Source of the DNA: Thermosipho ferrireducens
GTDB taxonomy: Bacteria; Thermotogota; Thermotogae; Thermotogales; Fervidobacteriaceae
Direction: 5' to 3'
Length of the DNA stretch: 64,000 bases
NCBI RefSeq assembly: GCF_017358165.1
Contig: NZ_CP071446.1
Span: 1,918,544-1,982,543, forward strand
This document shows positions 1 through 8,658 of the stretch, one piece after another. Both the position numbers and the translations under genes were made by a program. Under the pieces are notes generated by a model. That model searched no databases and was not told the DNA's origin. It worked only from the letters and a program-made list of their open reading frames with translations. The number at the start of each line of letters is the position of its first letter. Within the stretch, counting starts at the first letter, position 1.

Positions 1-1162
1 TATTTATAACCTCTGATGGAGTTCTTCCAAAAACACGTATCATTGCCTCTTTTCCATAAAAACCATCATCCCATACAAAATCTATAGGTTCTTTTACCTG
101 TTCATATATCTTTGAAAGACCATACGGTATAGAATGACCTTCCTTTACCCGTATTTCAACAGGTTCCTTATTTCTATCCAGGTAAAAAGTTCTATATCCT
201 AACTTTTCAGCTCTTTTAATATAATCTTCTTTATATTTTATGTTCATAGCAGACCTTATCCATGGGAAATATTTCATAGTGGCAAGAACAGCTCTTGCCA
301 TGTGACTTTTACCAAAAAATGCTGGTTCATGTGTGAAATTGACTTCATTACCGAATTTGTAAATCCTCCCTGGATACTTTCCAACATCATCTTCGCATTT
401 CGCATTTGGCATTGCAAATACAATATTTTGACCAACTTCAGGTATTGTATATTGCCCCAGTTTTATTATTTCTGTCTTAATTTTCCACAGTTCCTCCAGA
501 ATATAGCTTTTATGAAACTCGTAAACCATGTTTTCAGTTTTCACATAGTTTTCAGAATTTTTAACCAATTTATCCATATAATATAAAGAAGCTATTATAG
601 ACTCTTCAATTGTGTATTTATTATAAAGAAAAGCCACTATTAGCGAAGAAAACACACAGCCAGTTCCGTGTAAATTTTTATTGTATTTTGGAGCATAAAA
701 TACTTTGTTTTTGTACAATACTTTTATTTTTTCAGTATCTTCGTGCCCGCCGGTTATTATTACATCACAAGAGACTTTTGCCAATTTGTACTCTTCAGAA
801 TTCATTATCATTAAGTCTACGTATTTTTCCCCTTTCTTCACTTCTTCTGGAGAAATTATATTAAAACCAGACGAAGTTTTAATAACAGGATTCCATATTA
901 TCTTTGCATTTTTATAGTTATTTCTTAACTCAACAATTTGTTTTAAATTTGAAAGACCAACTTTAATTAAAGTAATATTATCAAACAACTTAAATTCATC
1001 AAATTTCTCGCGGTATATTACTTTTTTAAAGTTCTTCTCATTCTGTACAGTGTATGCTGAGATAACTGCTCCTGGATTTATTTGAAACATCTTCATAATA
1101 GTTATATCCTGTAATATTCCCGCCCCACCAGATGGATCAAACCCGGAAAAAATCATTAACAT
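1..1162 (-). CDS. thiDN: ThiD-ThiN fusion (HMP/HMP-P kinase and thiamin-phosphate synthase), 3' end cut by window edge
   Basis: The frame is open from an ATG at 1162, 7 bases after a GGGAGG SD, down to base 1, so the C-terminus is missing. The N-terminus reads MLMIFSGFDPSGGAGILQ, the ribokinase-fold hydroxymethylpyrimidine (phosphate) kinase signature. Around residue 160 is HGTGCVFSS, the anion-hole and catalytic motif of ThiD. From about residue 240 comes a ThiN-type domain (IPEVGQNIVFAMPNAKCEDD, then GKYPGRI). ThiD makes HMP-PP. ThiN, the alternative thiamin-phosphate synthase, joins it to the thiazole phosphate, replacing ThiE. The gene is last in the thiS-G-H-C-DN operon under a TPP riboswitch. 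Fusions of this kind are known in Thermotogales and archaea. Confident in both domains; whether a further domain follows cannot be seen. Confidence 0.9.
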   Translation of the reverse strand, partial: MLMIFSGFDPSGGAGILQDITIMKMFQINPGAVISAYTVQNEKNFKKVIYREKFDEFKLFDNITLIKVGLSNLKQIVELRNNYKNAKIIWNPVIKTSSGFNIISPEEVKKGEKYVDLMIMNSEEYKLAKVSCDVIITGGHEDTEKIKVLYKNKVFYAPKYNKNLHGTGCVFSSLIVAFLYNKYTIEESIIASLYYMDKLVKNSENYVKTENMVYEFHKSYILEELWKIKTEIIKLGQYTIPEVGQNIVFAMPNAKCEDDVGKYPGRIYKFGNEVNFTHEPAFFGKSHMARAVLATMKYFPWIRSAMNIKYKEDYIKRAEKLGYRTFYLDRNKEPVEIRVKEGHSIPYGLSKIYEQVKEPIDFVWDDGFYGKEAMIRVFGRTPSEVIN

Positions 1163-1193
1163 ATCGATTCCTCCCTGACGCTATAATAATTTT

Positions 1194-2477
1194 TCAAGAA
1201 TTTTCAAAATACTTTTCCGAAATTTTCAAGGCGCACAATGGTCCACACATAGAACATCCTTCAACCTCTTTTATTTTTCTTTCATTGTAAATATTCCTGG
1301 CTTTTTCTTCATCAATGGCTAATTTGAATTGATTTTCCCAATCTAATTTACATCTTGCTCTGCTCATTTTATTATCGACTTCCATATGTTTTCTATTTTT
1401 CACAATGTCTGCAGAATGAGCAGCAATTTTCGCAGCTACAACTGCGTCTTTTATATCTTCAACAGCTGGCAATCCAAGATGTTCAGCTGGTGTGACTGCA
1501 CAAAGAAAATCTGCCCCACTTGCAGCTGCAATCGCTCCACCTATAGCAGAAGTAATGTGGTCATACCCCGGAGCAATGTCTGTTACTATTGGGCCCAACA
1601 CATAAAAAGGAACCCCCTTACATATTTTCTTTTGTAATACAACATTAGCTTCTATTTCACCCATAGGCATATGACCGGGCCCCTCGACCATTACCTGAAC
1701 TCCAAAACTATGAGCTTTTTCTACAAGTTCGCCTAATGTTAACAGTTCATACAGTTGAAGTTCATCTGTTGCATCGTGGAGTGTTCCAGGCCTTAAAGCA
1801 TCACCTAAGCTTAAGGTTACATCATATTTTCTACATATTTCTAATATCTCTTCGAAAAATTCATAAAATGGGTTTTCTCTTTTATTTATTACCATCCATC
1901 CAGCTATTATAGAACCACCTCTGGAAACTATCTTTGTTATCCTATCTGAGTTTTTTAATTTCTCCATCATATTTTGTGTAATTCCCGCATGAATTGTCAT
2001 AAAATCAACCCCATCTTCTGCGTGTTCTTTTACAATTTCAATAAAATCTTCTGCCTCAAAATCGACTACTTTTTTTCTTTGATTTACAGCCTTTGCAGCT
2101 ACATCATATATAGGTACAGTTCCAACCATTACATTTGAATTTTTTATTATTTCTTTTCTTATATGTCTTAAATCTCCCCATGTGGAAAGGTTCATTATTG
2201 AATCAGCTTCATATTTCTCTGCTACCTTAAGTTTTTTTATTTCTTCATCCAAATTTGAAAATCCTTTTGAAGTACCTATATTTATATTGACTTTTGTCTT
2301 TAAACCTTCACCAATCGCACGAATGTTTTTAAAAGCTCTATTTTTATTTTTCGGAAGTACAACTTTTCCATCAGCTATTTTTCTCATCAAAAATGCTGGA
2401 TCTAACCCTTCATATTCTGCTGCTATTTTCATTTCTTCCGTAATAATTCCCTTTTTTGCAAATTCCAATTGCGTCAT
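1194..2477 (-). CDS. thiC: Phosphomethylpyrimidine synthase ThiC
   Basis: This 427-residue protein is a radical-SAM enzyme that rearranges 5-aminoimidazole ribotide into HMP-P, the pyrimidine half of thiamin. Internal family motifs are clear: GDALRPGTLHDATDELQLYE and EGPGHMPMGEI. The C-terminal GCSMCGPLCALK carries the CxxCxxxxC cysteines of the [4Fe-4S] cluster. Length suits the short, non-plant ThiC form. The ATG follows a strong AAAGGAGG SD. It sits between thiH and thiDN in the same operon and should be controlled by the TPP riboswitch upstream of thiS. Confidence 0.97.
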   Translation of the reverse strand: MTQLEFAKKGIITEEMKIAAEYEGLDPAFLMRKIADGKVVLPKNKNRAFKNIRAIGEGLKTKVNINIGTSKGFSNLDEEIKKLKVAEKYEADSIMNLSTWGDLRHIRKEIIKNSNVMVGTVPIYDVAAKAVNQRKKVVDFEAEDFIEIVKEHAEDGVDFMTIHAGITQNMMEKLKNSDRITKIVSRGGSIIAGWMVINKRENPFYEFFEEILEICRKYDVTLSLGDALRPGTLHDATDELQLYELLTLGELVEKAHSFGVQVMVEGPGHMPMGEIEANVVLQKKICKGVPFYVLGPIVTDIAPGYDHITSAIGGAIAAASGADFLCAVTPAEHLGLPAVEDIKDAVVAAKIAAHSADIVKNRKHMEVDNKMSRARCKLDWENQFKLAIDEEKARNIYNERKIKEVEGCSMCGPLCALKISEKYFENS

Positions 2478-2490
2478 ATAAATTCCTCCT

Positions 2491-3558
2491 TTAAACCCAA
2501 TTAACCATTGCTGGATTATAACCTCTACTTTTTACATACCTGATAAATTCTTCTATTGTTCTTTTATCTTCTGTTGAAAATTGCTTCACTTCGTCTTTGT
2601 AAATGGTGTACCCACCCACATTTGTACTTGAACCAGCTGACATCTTTGTTGCAACTCCAACAAGCGCGTTTCTAAAATTTTCATTTTCACGGGTAGAAAT
2701 ATTCACATGCACTCTTGGAAAAAGCAACTTAAATGCAAGAATATAATGTATGAGCTCTTTATCAGAAACTTGCTCGAAATCGAATTTTACATTATATGCA
2801 GGTTTCATTCTGGGAAACGATACAGAGTATTCTATCCACGGATACGTTTTTAACAAATAATCCATATGGTAAGCCAGCATTATTGTTTCAAATACAGGAT
2901 CACATAAGCCATATAATACTCCTATATTTATTTCCCTAACTCCTGCTTTTATAGCATGTTCTATTGTATTTAAACGCTTTTTATAATCACTTTTTGGTCC
3001 AAATGGATGAAGTTCAGCATATTCTTCAATACAATATGTTTCTTGATACATAGTGACTCCTGTTAATCCTGCTGAAATAAGATACTTATAATCATCCTCG
3101 TTTAACGAATAAGATTCTAAAGAAACCTCCTTGAAAAACATTTTACCGATTTTTATAACGTTGTATAAATACTCCACCCCCACATTCTCAGGATCTTCAC
3201 CGGTTAAAATAAGAACATGTTCTACACCTGATTTTTTTAAATATAACATTTCTTTTCTTATTTCATCATAATTAAGCTTCCTTCTTTTAATTAAATTCGA
3301 ATTCTTAAACCCACAGTAAATACATCCATTTACACAATAATTTGAGACGTATAATGGTGCGTATAAAAACACAACATTTCCAAAAAATTTTTTGTTGTTT
3401 TTTAATACTCTCTTTGCCATAAAAGAAAGCTCGTTACTTTCAAGTAAAGCAAATATATCTCTTGCCATAAAAAATTCCTTATTCAAATTTACATAATGCT
3501 TTCTTTTTATTTCACTTTTTACCATCCTAATAATTTCTCCTATTAACTCTGAAAACAT
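2491..3558 (-). CDS. thiH: 2-iminoacetate synthase ThiH (radical SAM)
   Basis: The protein is 355 residues. ThiH cleaves tyrosine to dehydroglycine and p-cresol, supplying the glycine-derived part of the thiazole ring. The SAM-cluster motif CVNGCIYC (Cx3Cx2C) is visible near residue 80, inside YVSNYCVNGCIYCGF. The paralogue HydG shares this motif but has a C-terminal extension with another cysteine cluster. That extension is absent here, and the gene lies between thiG and thiC, so ThiH is preferred. The start at 3558 is 1 base after the thiG stop, with a GGAAGGG SD inside thiG. Use of ThiH rather than the oxidase ThiO fits an anaerobe. Confidence 0.93.
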   Translation of the reverse strand: MFSELIGEIIRMVKSEIKRKHYVNLNKEFFMARDIFALLESNELSFMAKRVLKNNKKFFGNVVFLYAPLYVSNYCVNGCIYCGFKNSNLIKRRKLNYDEIRKEMLYLKKSGVEHVLILTGEDPENVGVEYLYNVIKIGKMFFKEVSLESYSLNEDDYKYLISAGLTGVTMYQETYCIEEYAELHPFGPKSDYKKRLNTIEHAIKAGVREINIGVLYGLCDPVFETIMLAYHMDYLLKTYPWIEYSVSFPRMKPAYNVKFDFEQVSDKELIHYILAFKLLFPRVHVNISTRENENFRNALVGVATKMSAGSSTNVGGYTIYKDEVKQFSTEDKRTIEEFIRYVKSRGYNPAMVNWV

Positions 3559-3559
3559 A

Positions 3560-4327
3560 TCAATCCCTTCCTATACAACCAAATAATGGAGAAGAAGCTT
3601 CTGCAAAATCCTTTTCCTCTGGTATTCCTGCCAGATACGCCAACCTTCCAGCCATAACTGCATATGAAAATGCTTTTACCATTTTCACAGGATTATCGGA
3701 TATAGAAACAGCAGTATTGGCCAGCACTGCGTGACATCCCATTTCCATTACTTCGGCCGCATGTGAAGGTTTACCTATACCAGCATCAATCACTATTTTC
3801 ACATCCATCTCGTTAAGTAAAATCTTTACGAGCTCTTTTGTTTTAAAACCTTTATTTGTACCTATTGGTGAACCAAGTGGCATCAAAACCTCCGCGCCGT
3901 TTTCGACCATTCTTCTTGCATCGTATAAATCAGGATACATATATGGAAAAACGTTAAAACCATTCTCTGTTAGCAATTTGCAAGCTTTTATAGTTTCCTG
4001 GTTGTCTGGCATTAAATACTTTGTATCATTTATAATTTCTATTTTTACCCAGTTTGTATTTATCAATTCTCTTCCTATTTTTGCTATGAATAAAGCTTCT
4101 TCTGCACTTCTTGCACCAGATGTATTTATCATTATCTTCTTTGCATTTATATAATCAAGAATATTTTCATTTGTTTCACTGTAAGAAGCTCTTCTTACAG
4201 CAACAGTAACAACTTCTATGTTGGCTTCTTCTATCGCTTTTTTCATAATATCAAAATTTCCAAACTTACCCGTTCCCATAAAAAATAAATTTTCTATTTC
4301 TTCTCCATAAAACTTAATATCAACCAC
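3560..4327 (-). CDS. thiG: Thiazole synthase ThiG
   Basis: This 255-residue TIM-barrel enzyme forms thiazole phosphate from deoxyxylulose phosphate, dehydroglycine and the ThiS thiocarboxylate. Family motifs are FMGTGKFGN near the N-terminus, WVKIEIINDTKYLMPDN (its lysine is the expected imine-forming residue), VLMPLGSPIGTNKG and VIDAGIGKPSHAAEVMEMG. The start is a GTG at 4327 overlapping the last 8 bases of thiS, which suggests translational coupling. No ATG, GTG or TTG that fits the family start better was seen. Confidence 0.96.
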   Translation of the reverse strand: MVDIKFYGEEIENLFFMGTGKFGNFDIMKKAIEEANIEVVTVAVRRASYSETNENILDYINAKKIMINTSGARSAEEALFIAKIGRELINTNWVKIEIINDTKYLMPDNQETIKACKLLTENGFNVFPYMYPDLYDARRMVENGAEVLMPLGSPIGTNKGFKTKELVKILLNEMDVKIVIDAGIGKPSHAAEVMEMGCHAVLANTAVSISDNPVKMVKAFSYAVMAGRLAYLAGIPEEKDFAEASSPLFGCIGRD

Positions 4328-4517
4328 CCCCCACTACAGTAATAATCTCAACTTTGTCGTTTTCAGATAATTTTATTTCTGGATAATCCTTTACTGATAC
4401 TATATTTCCATTGAGTACCACAACAATAGGCTTATCTACCAACAAGAGTTCTTCCAAAAGCTCTTTTACACTTGATGCTTTACATACTTTTTCTTTTCCA
4501 TTTACACTTATTTTCAA
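4320..4517 (-). CDS. thiS: Sulfur carrier protein ThiS
   Basis: A 65-residue beta-grasp protein ending in VVGGG. The terminal glycine is the site of adenylation and thiocarboxylation. I chose a TTG start (protein begins MKISVNGKE) because it follows a GGGAGGTG SD at normal spacing. Longer in-frame translations would run back through the terminator and riboswitch and are not real. It is the first gene of the thi operon. ThiS needs a ThiF-type activating enzyme, and none is encoded in the visible part of the operon. Confidence 0.93.
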   Translation of the reverse strand: MKISVNGKEKVCKASSVKELLEELLLVDKPIVVVLNGNIVSVKDYPEIKLSENDKVEIITVVGGG

Positions 4518-4532
4518 GAAACCACCTCCCTT

Positions 4533-4566
4533 AAAAAAATCTCCTGCGCGAAGCAGGAGATTTTCT
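4533..4566 (-). terminator. Intrinsic terminator between TPP riboswitch and thiS
   Basis: Read on the minus strand, AATCTCCTGC and GCAGGAGATT form a GC-rich stem around a short TTCGC loop, followed by seven T residues. It lies directly between the aptamer and the thiS SD, the usual place for a TPP-controlled transcription attenuator. Confidence 0.92.
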
Positions 4567-4572
4567 ATCTTC

Positions 4573-4676
4573 TGCTCCGCTCCTTTCGCTGGTATTACCC
4601 AGGTCAAGTTCAAAGGGTCAGGGGATTCCTCCCCACTCTCAGCTGCGGTATCAGCAGCTCCCCTGCGGAGAAGTGT
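4573..4676 (-). promoter_or_regulatory. TPP (THI-element) riboswitch aptamer
   Basis: On the minus strand the conserved THI box elements occur in order: GGGGAGC, CTGAGAGTGGGGAGG, ACCCTTTGAACTTGACCTGG and GTAATACCAGCGAAAGGAGC. These form the P2/P3 and P4/P5 arms that bind thiamin pyrophosphate. The aptamer is followed by an intrinsic terminator and then thiS, so high TPP should end transcription before the operon. The identification rests on primary-sequence motifs. Confidence 0.95.
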
Positions 4677-4701
4677 ATTTACTTTTACTATGTACAACAA
4701 A

Positions 4702-4730
4702 ATTATAGCATCGGAATTAAATCCACTCAA
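4702..4730 (-). promoter_or_regulatory. Promoter of the thi operon
   Basis: A -35 box TTGAGT and a consensus -10 TATAAT are separated by exactly 17 bases, about 25 bases ahead of the riboswitch. This is a good sigma-70/SigA-type promoter by position and match. Confidence 0.8.
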
Positions 4731-4994
4731 GCCAATACTTTGAACAACTACAAATCACATAGAATAGCTGTTTTAAATATTCTTTGCAAAAATAAACCTA
4801 AAAAAATGGAAAAATTCACATAATTTTCAAAAAATTCTTTACGATTGGAAAAAGCGATTTATCCAAAAGGGAAAAATTTTATTTATAAAAAATCACTTTT
4901 TGAGGGCAAATGTTTGACAAATCACCAGGAAATTATCCAGAAATCAATGGTGGAAAAGCCTTGCGCACAAGATTTTATTACAATAATTCTCCTT

Positions 4995-5279
4995 TCATAT
5001 CTTTTCTAAATATTTCAATTCTTTTTTATCCATATCAGAAAACTTTGACAAAGTACTTATAAATTCTTTTTTCTCTTTTCTTAATAAATGATCCGTTTCT
5101 TTTATAGTTGTTTTTACTAACCTTTTAGTTTGCTTATCATGAACTTTTCTAAGTTTTCTAATAGCCATTTTTCTGAAAAACGCAGCATGCTCAGAAAAAT
5201 ATGGATCTATTTTGTAGTACCTTACAGCTGAATAATATTGCTTTGCATATATTAATGCGTCTATTTTTTTCTTTTCCAT
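4995..5279 (-). CDS. Small basic hypothetical protein
   Basis: I do not recognise this 94-residue protein. The ATG at 5279 was chosen because it follows AGAGGTGG at 8 bases. The GTG four codons further upstream lies inside that SD. The product (starting MEKKKIDALIYAKQYY) is rich in lysine and arginine, with long predicted helices and no signal peptide or transmembrane segment. It stands alone between the thi operon and the CRISPR island, with its own promoter at 5325-5352. Confidence 0.6.
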   Translation of the reverse strand: MEKKKIDALIYAKQYYSAVRYYKIDPYFSEHAAFFRKMAIRKLRKVHDKQTKRLVKTTIKETDHLLRKEKKEFISTLSKFSDMDKKELKYLEKI

Positions 5280-5324
5280 AATAGTACCCACCTCTTTATT
5301 TGTTTTTTTAACCGTTTATCATGT

Positions 5325-5352
5325 ATTATATAAGCACTCTTGATTTCGCCAA
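5325..5352 (-). promoter_or_regulatory. Promoter for the 94-residue gene
   Basis: Minus-strand -35 TTGGCG and -10 TATAAT are separated by 16 bases, about 45 bases before the chosen start of the gene at 4995-5279. Confidence 0.6.
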
Positions 5353-5486
5353 ACATCATATTAATAATCAATACAAAGTTTTATACTATTGAGAGACACA
5401 ATATCTCTCTTTAATGTTCCTACTAACTTTATATATAAATTAAAAACTGCTATATCTTTCCTAAACATTTTAGAGTTTTTTTATCT

Positions 5487-5654
5487 CTATTTGGAATTTT
5501 TTATTATTACATCTGGTTCAGTTAACTCTTCAAAAAGTTTCTTGACTAATTGAAGAGCATTTGGTTTTAAAACCCAACCATTTTCATCATAATCAATCCA
5601 CTTTTCAAATTCATTATACTGTTCTTCAATAATCCAATCCGGTAATTTTTTCAT
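5487..5654 (-). CDS. Small hypothetical protein (55 aa) at the leader-distal end of the CRISPR array
   Basis: An ATG at 5654 preceded by GGGAG opens a 55-codon frame (MKKLPDWIIEEQYNEFEK...). The product is acidic and rich in tryptophan and aromatic residues, with no membrane segment. Its start overlaps the stop of the broken frame upstream (ATGA), so the two look like a former two-gene operon. The compact size and coupling recall toxin-antitoxin or accessory pairs, but no family is recognised and none is claimed. Confidence 0.45.
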   Translation of the reverse strand: MKKLPDWIIEEQYNEFEKWIDYDENGWVLKPNALQLVKKLFEELTEPDVIIKNSK

Positions 5655-5835
5655 TTTTTTAACTCCCTTTTAATAATTTTCAAAAATTCCAAGGAAAGTT
5701 GAGAAGGAGTCTTAGATGTTAGTCTGTTTTCATTAGCTTGTGCTATAAGTACATGAGGAGCATTTGTTATGCATTTTCTATATATTTGCGCACTTCATAC
5801 TCTTAATCTTTAGAGTCAATTACTAACTTTTTCAA
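5651..5835 (-). pseudogene. Degraded small gene upstream of the 55-aa gene
   Basis: From a TTG at 5835 with an AAAGGTG SD, the frame reads MKKLVIDSKD and then hits TAA. The same frame resumes as EYEVRKYIENA and stops. The following bases continue in another frame as TNAPHVLIAQANENRLTSK... to ELKK, ending in a TGA that overlaps the next ATG. One stop and one frame change in a short, otherwise coherent coding stretch point to a decayed gene of about 60 residues. No family is recognised. Confidence 0.5.
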
Positions 5836-5851
5836 TATTTCACCTTTAACG

Positions 5852-8658
5852 GGCTCAATTCCTCATAGGCACGGTAAAAACGGTGTTCTTTTTCTTTTAT
5901 TCATGCGTGTTTTCGTTATTTCAGTTTCAATTCCTCATAGGTACGGTAAAAACCGAATCCTGAACCCGGGATGATTTATTATAATAGTAGATTTCAATTC
6001 CTCATAGGTACGGTAAAAACCCATTTTTTCTGCTTCCATTCTGGATAGCTCACGCGTTTCAATCCCTCATAGGTAATGTGCAAACTTTTCAGGTTCAGTT
6101 GGTGCTATTCCTGCTGTTACAGCGTTTCAATCCCTCATAGGTAATATGCAAACACTACAAGGAAAAATTTAGAAAGGAGGGATACAATAGTTTCAATCCC
6201 TCATAGGTAATATGCAAACATATTATCACCTCATATAATATTTAAATTGTTAAATAGTTTCAATCCCTCATAGGTAATATGCAAACATGTATCGGCTAAT
6301 CTTCGTTCGTGGATGCATTTCTGTTTCAATCCCTCATAGGTAATATGCAAACTATAAAGGCACAGGCAACGGGTACGAAGCTGTTATGTTTCAATCCCTC
6401 ATAGGTAATATGCAAACTACTATGAGTATGGTTTGTGCTAACAGTCGGTATATGTTTCAATCCCTCATAGGTAATATGCAAACTAATTTTAAATTGTCAT
6501 TTTGCATTCCAAATTTTAGTTTCAATCCCTCATAGGTAATATGCAAACCTATGGGCAAGACAGCTTTTATGCTTAATATGATGTAGTTTCAATCCCTCAT
6601 AGGTAATATGCAAACAAATTACAGGTTATACCGTATGTAGTTTTGATAAAGTTTCAATCCCTCATAGGTAATATGCAAACCAATATTTGCAATCATAAAG
6701 TCATAATCCGGATGTAGTTTCAATCCCTCATAGGTAATATGCAAACTAACATAGCAGATATTGTTGAAACTGATTTGCCGACGTTTCAATCCCTCATAGG
6801 TAATATGCAAACCTTTTAGAAATTTCAGTAATAGAAGTGTCTACAATGTTTCAATCCCTCATAGGTAATATGCAAACTATACATCTCCACCATTAAAGAT
6901 TTTATTTGCTATGTTTCAATCCCTCATAGGTAATATGCAAACATGATTGATGTTGAGAATATTTTTGTTCCTAAAAAAGTTTCAATCCCTCATAGGTAAT
7001 ATGCAAACATGATTGATGTTGAGAATATTTTTGTTCCTAAAAAAGTTTCAATCCCTCATAGGTAATATGCAAACTCTTTTTCTGTCATACTTCCACCTCC
7101 AATTCTTTTTTGGTTTCAATCCCTCATAGGTAATATGCAAACTAAGACCAGAAGCCAAAAAATAAGAAATATCTCGTGTTTCAATCCCTCATAGGTAATA
7201 TGCAAACTTATATCCATCTCCGCCATTAAAGATTTTATTTGCTATGTTTCAATCCCTCATAGGTAATATGCAAACCAAAAGCTCATTAGTTTTTTACATA
7301 CTTTAGTAAGTTTCAATCCCTCATAGGTAATATGCAAACGTAGGTCGAGAAGATGTAAAAATAATAAGAGAAAATAGTTTCAATCCCTCATAGGTAATAT
7401 GCAAACGTCTGGAATGAAAAGGATAAACGCACTGGAAAGATGTTTCAATCCCTCATAGGTAATATGCAAACTGTTATGGTTGTTGGGCAACCTGAATTTT
7501 TTGAATAGTTTCAATCCCTCATAGGTAATATGCAAACAATGTGCCACCTTTTAGAGTCAAGTTCACACCATCATAGTTTCAATCCCTCATAGGTAATATG
7601 CAAACTTCTTTGAACACCGATGGACAAGTTGTGAATTCCTAGTTTCAATCCCTCATAGGTAATATGCAAACTTCTACCATCCACCAAATTCCCTATCATA
7701 TCAAAAGTTTCAATCCCTCATAGGTAATATGCAAACGTAGAACCACAAATAAGAAAAAAGCATACTATTTAGTTTCAATCCCTCATAGGTAATATGCAAA
7801 CGTTACTCCACTTGGCGCAGAAAAATCAACATTAGCGGTTTCAATCCCTCATAGGTAATATGCAAACTTTCTCACTCCCCGAACAAATCATTTTTCATTT
7901 GTTGTTTCAATCCCTCATAGGTAATATGCAAACTCAAACAGGATATTGCAGATATCCTGGCGAAAATATAGTTTCAATCCCTCATAGGTAATATGCAAAC
8001 AAAAAGGTAGTAATTCTCGCCCGCAAAAAAGCAGGTTTCAATCCCTCATAGGTAATATGCAAACTGGATTTAAGACGATATTCGTTTGTTCAAAATGGAA
8101 GTTTCAATCCCTCATAGGTAATATGCAAACCGGCCCGCCGGCCGTGATAAAAAAGGAGGTAATAGGAGTTTCAATCCCTCATAGGTAATATGCAAACATC
8201 ATCCCCCACACACTTTTTCGACAGATTTGTTAGTTTCAATCCCTCATAGGTAATATGCAAACTTATAAGCCCAGGCAAGAGCTTGGGCTATTGCATTGTT
8301 TCAATCCCTCATAGGTAATATGCAAACTATTTCCCATGTTGTTTGTACTATACCACCAAAATAGCGTTTCAATCCCTCATAGGTAATATGCAAACCCATT
8401 CCCACGTTGTTTCGAGGCCTTCCCAAACTTGTTTCAATCCCTCATAGGTAATATGCAAACTTGTTCCAGTGCAAAATATTTTTATGGAGGACTTTAGTTT
8501 CAATCCCTCATAGGTAATATGCAAACTTTAGCGTCACAAAAGTCACTTTTTTTATAGCCTCGTTTCAATCCCTCATAGGTAATATGCAAACGCCAAAAAC
8601 GCGAATTAAAAACATAGTTCGCCTCATCGTTTCAATCCCTCATAGGTAATATGCAAAC
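5852..8658 (-). CRISPR. CRISPR array, 43 repeats of 30 bp and 42 spacers
   Basis: Repeats 5-43 are identical 30-mers; on the plus strand they begin GTTTCAATCCCTCATAGG and end TGCAAAC. Read on the minus strand they end in ATTGAAAC, the usual 8-base 5' handle of type I-B crRNAs. I therefore infer minus-strand transcription from a leader at 8659-8878, next to cas2. Spacers are 34-38 bases except the most distal one (42). Repeats 1-3 (5852, 5924, 5991) are a different subclass with CGGTAAAAAC at the plus-strand end and T at position 9. Repeat 1 also has extra mismatches, as expected at the old end. Repeat 4 (6056) has one G that matches the old class. Spacers 17 and 18 (6943-6978, 7009-7044) are identical. 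Spacers 16 and 21 are near-identical. Confidence 0.98.

Noticed and set aside
302..917. Three plus-strand open frames near the left edge
   Set aside because: They are antisense to the continuous thiDN frame, which has strong family motifs.
2491..3558. HydG (hydrogenase maturase) instead of ThiH
   Set aside because: The protein lacks the C-terminal extension and extra cysteine cluster of HydG, and the gene is inside the thi operon.
4518..4730. Longer N-terminus for ThiS
   Set aside because: It would be translated from the TPP riboswitch and terminator; a TTG with a strong SD gives the standard ThiS length.
4740..4990. A gene or small RNA between the thi operon and the 94-residue gene
   Set aside because: Only AT-rich sequence with no frame, paired promoter boxes or stable hairpin that I can support.
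5390..5411. Small hairpin GAGAGA/TCTCTC as a terminator
   Set aside because: The stem is only six base pairs and is not followed by a T run on either strand.
6619..6810. A 63-codon minus-strand frame with repeated HITYEGLK
   Set aside because: It is only the CRISPR repeat translated three times with spacers between; no SD and no independent coding signal.
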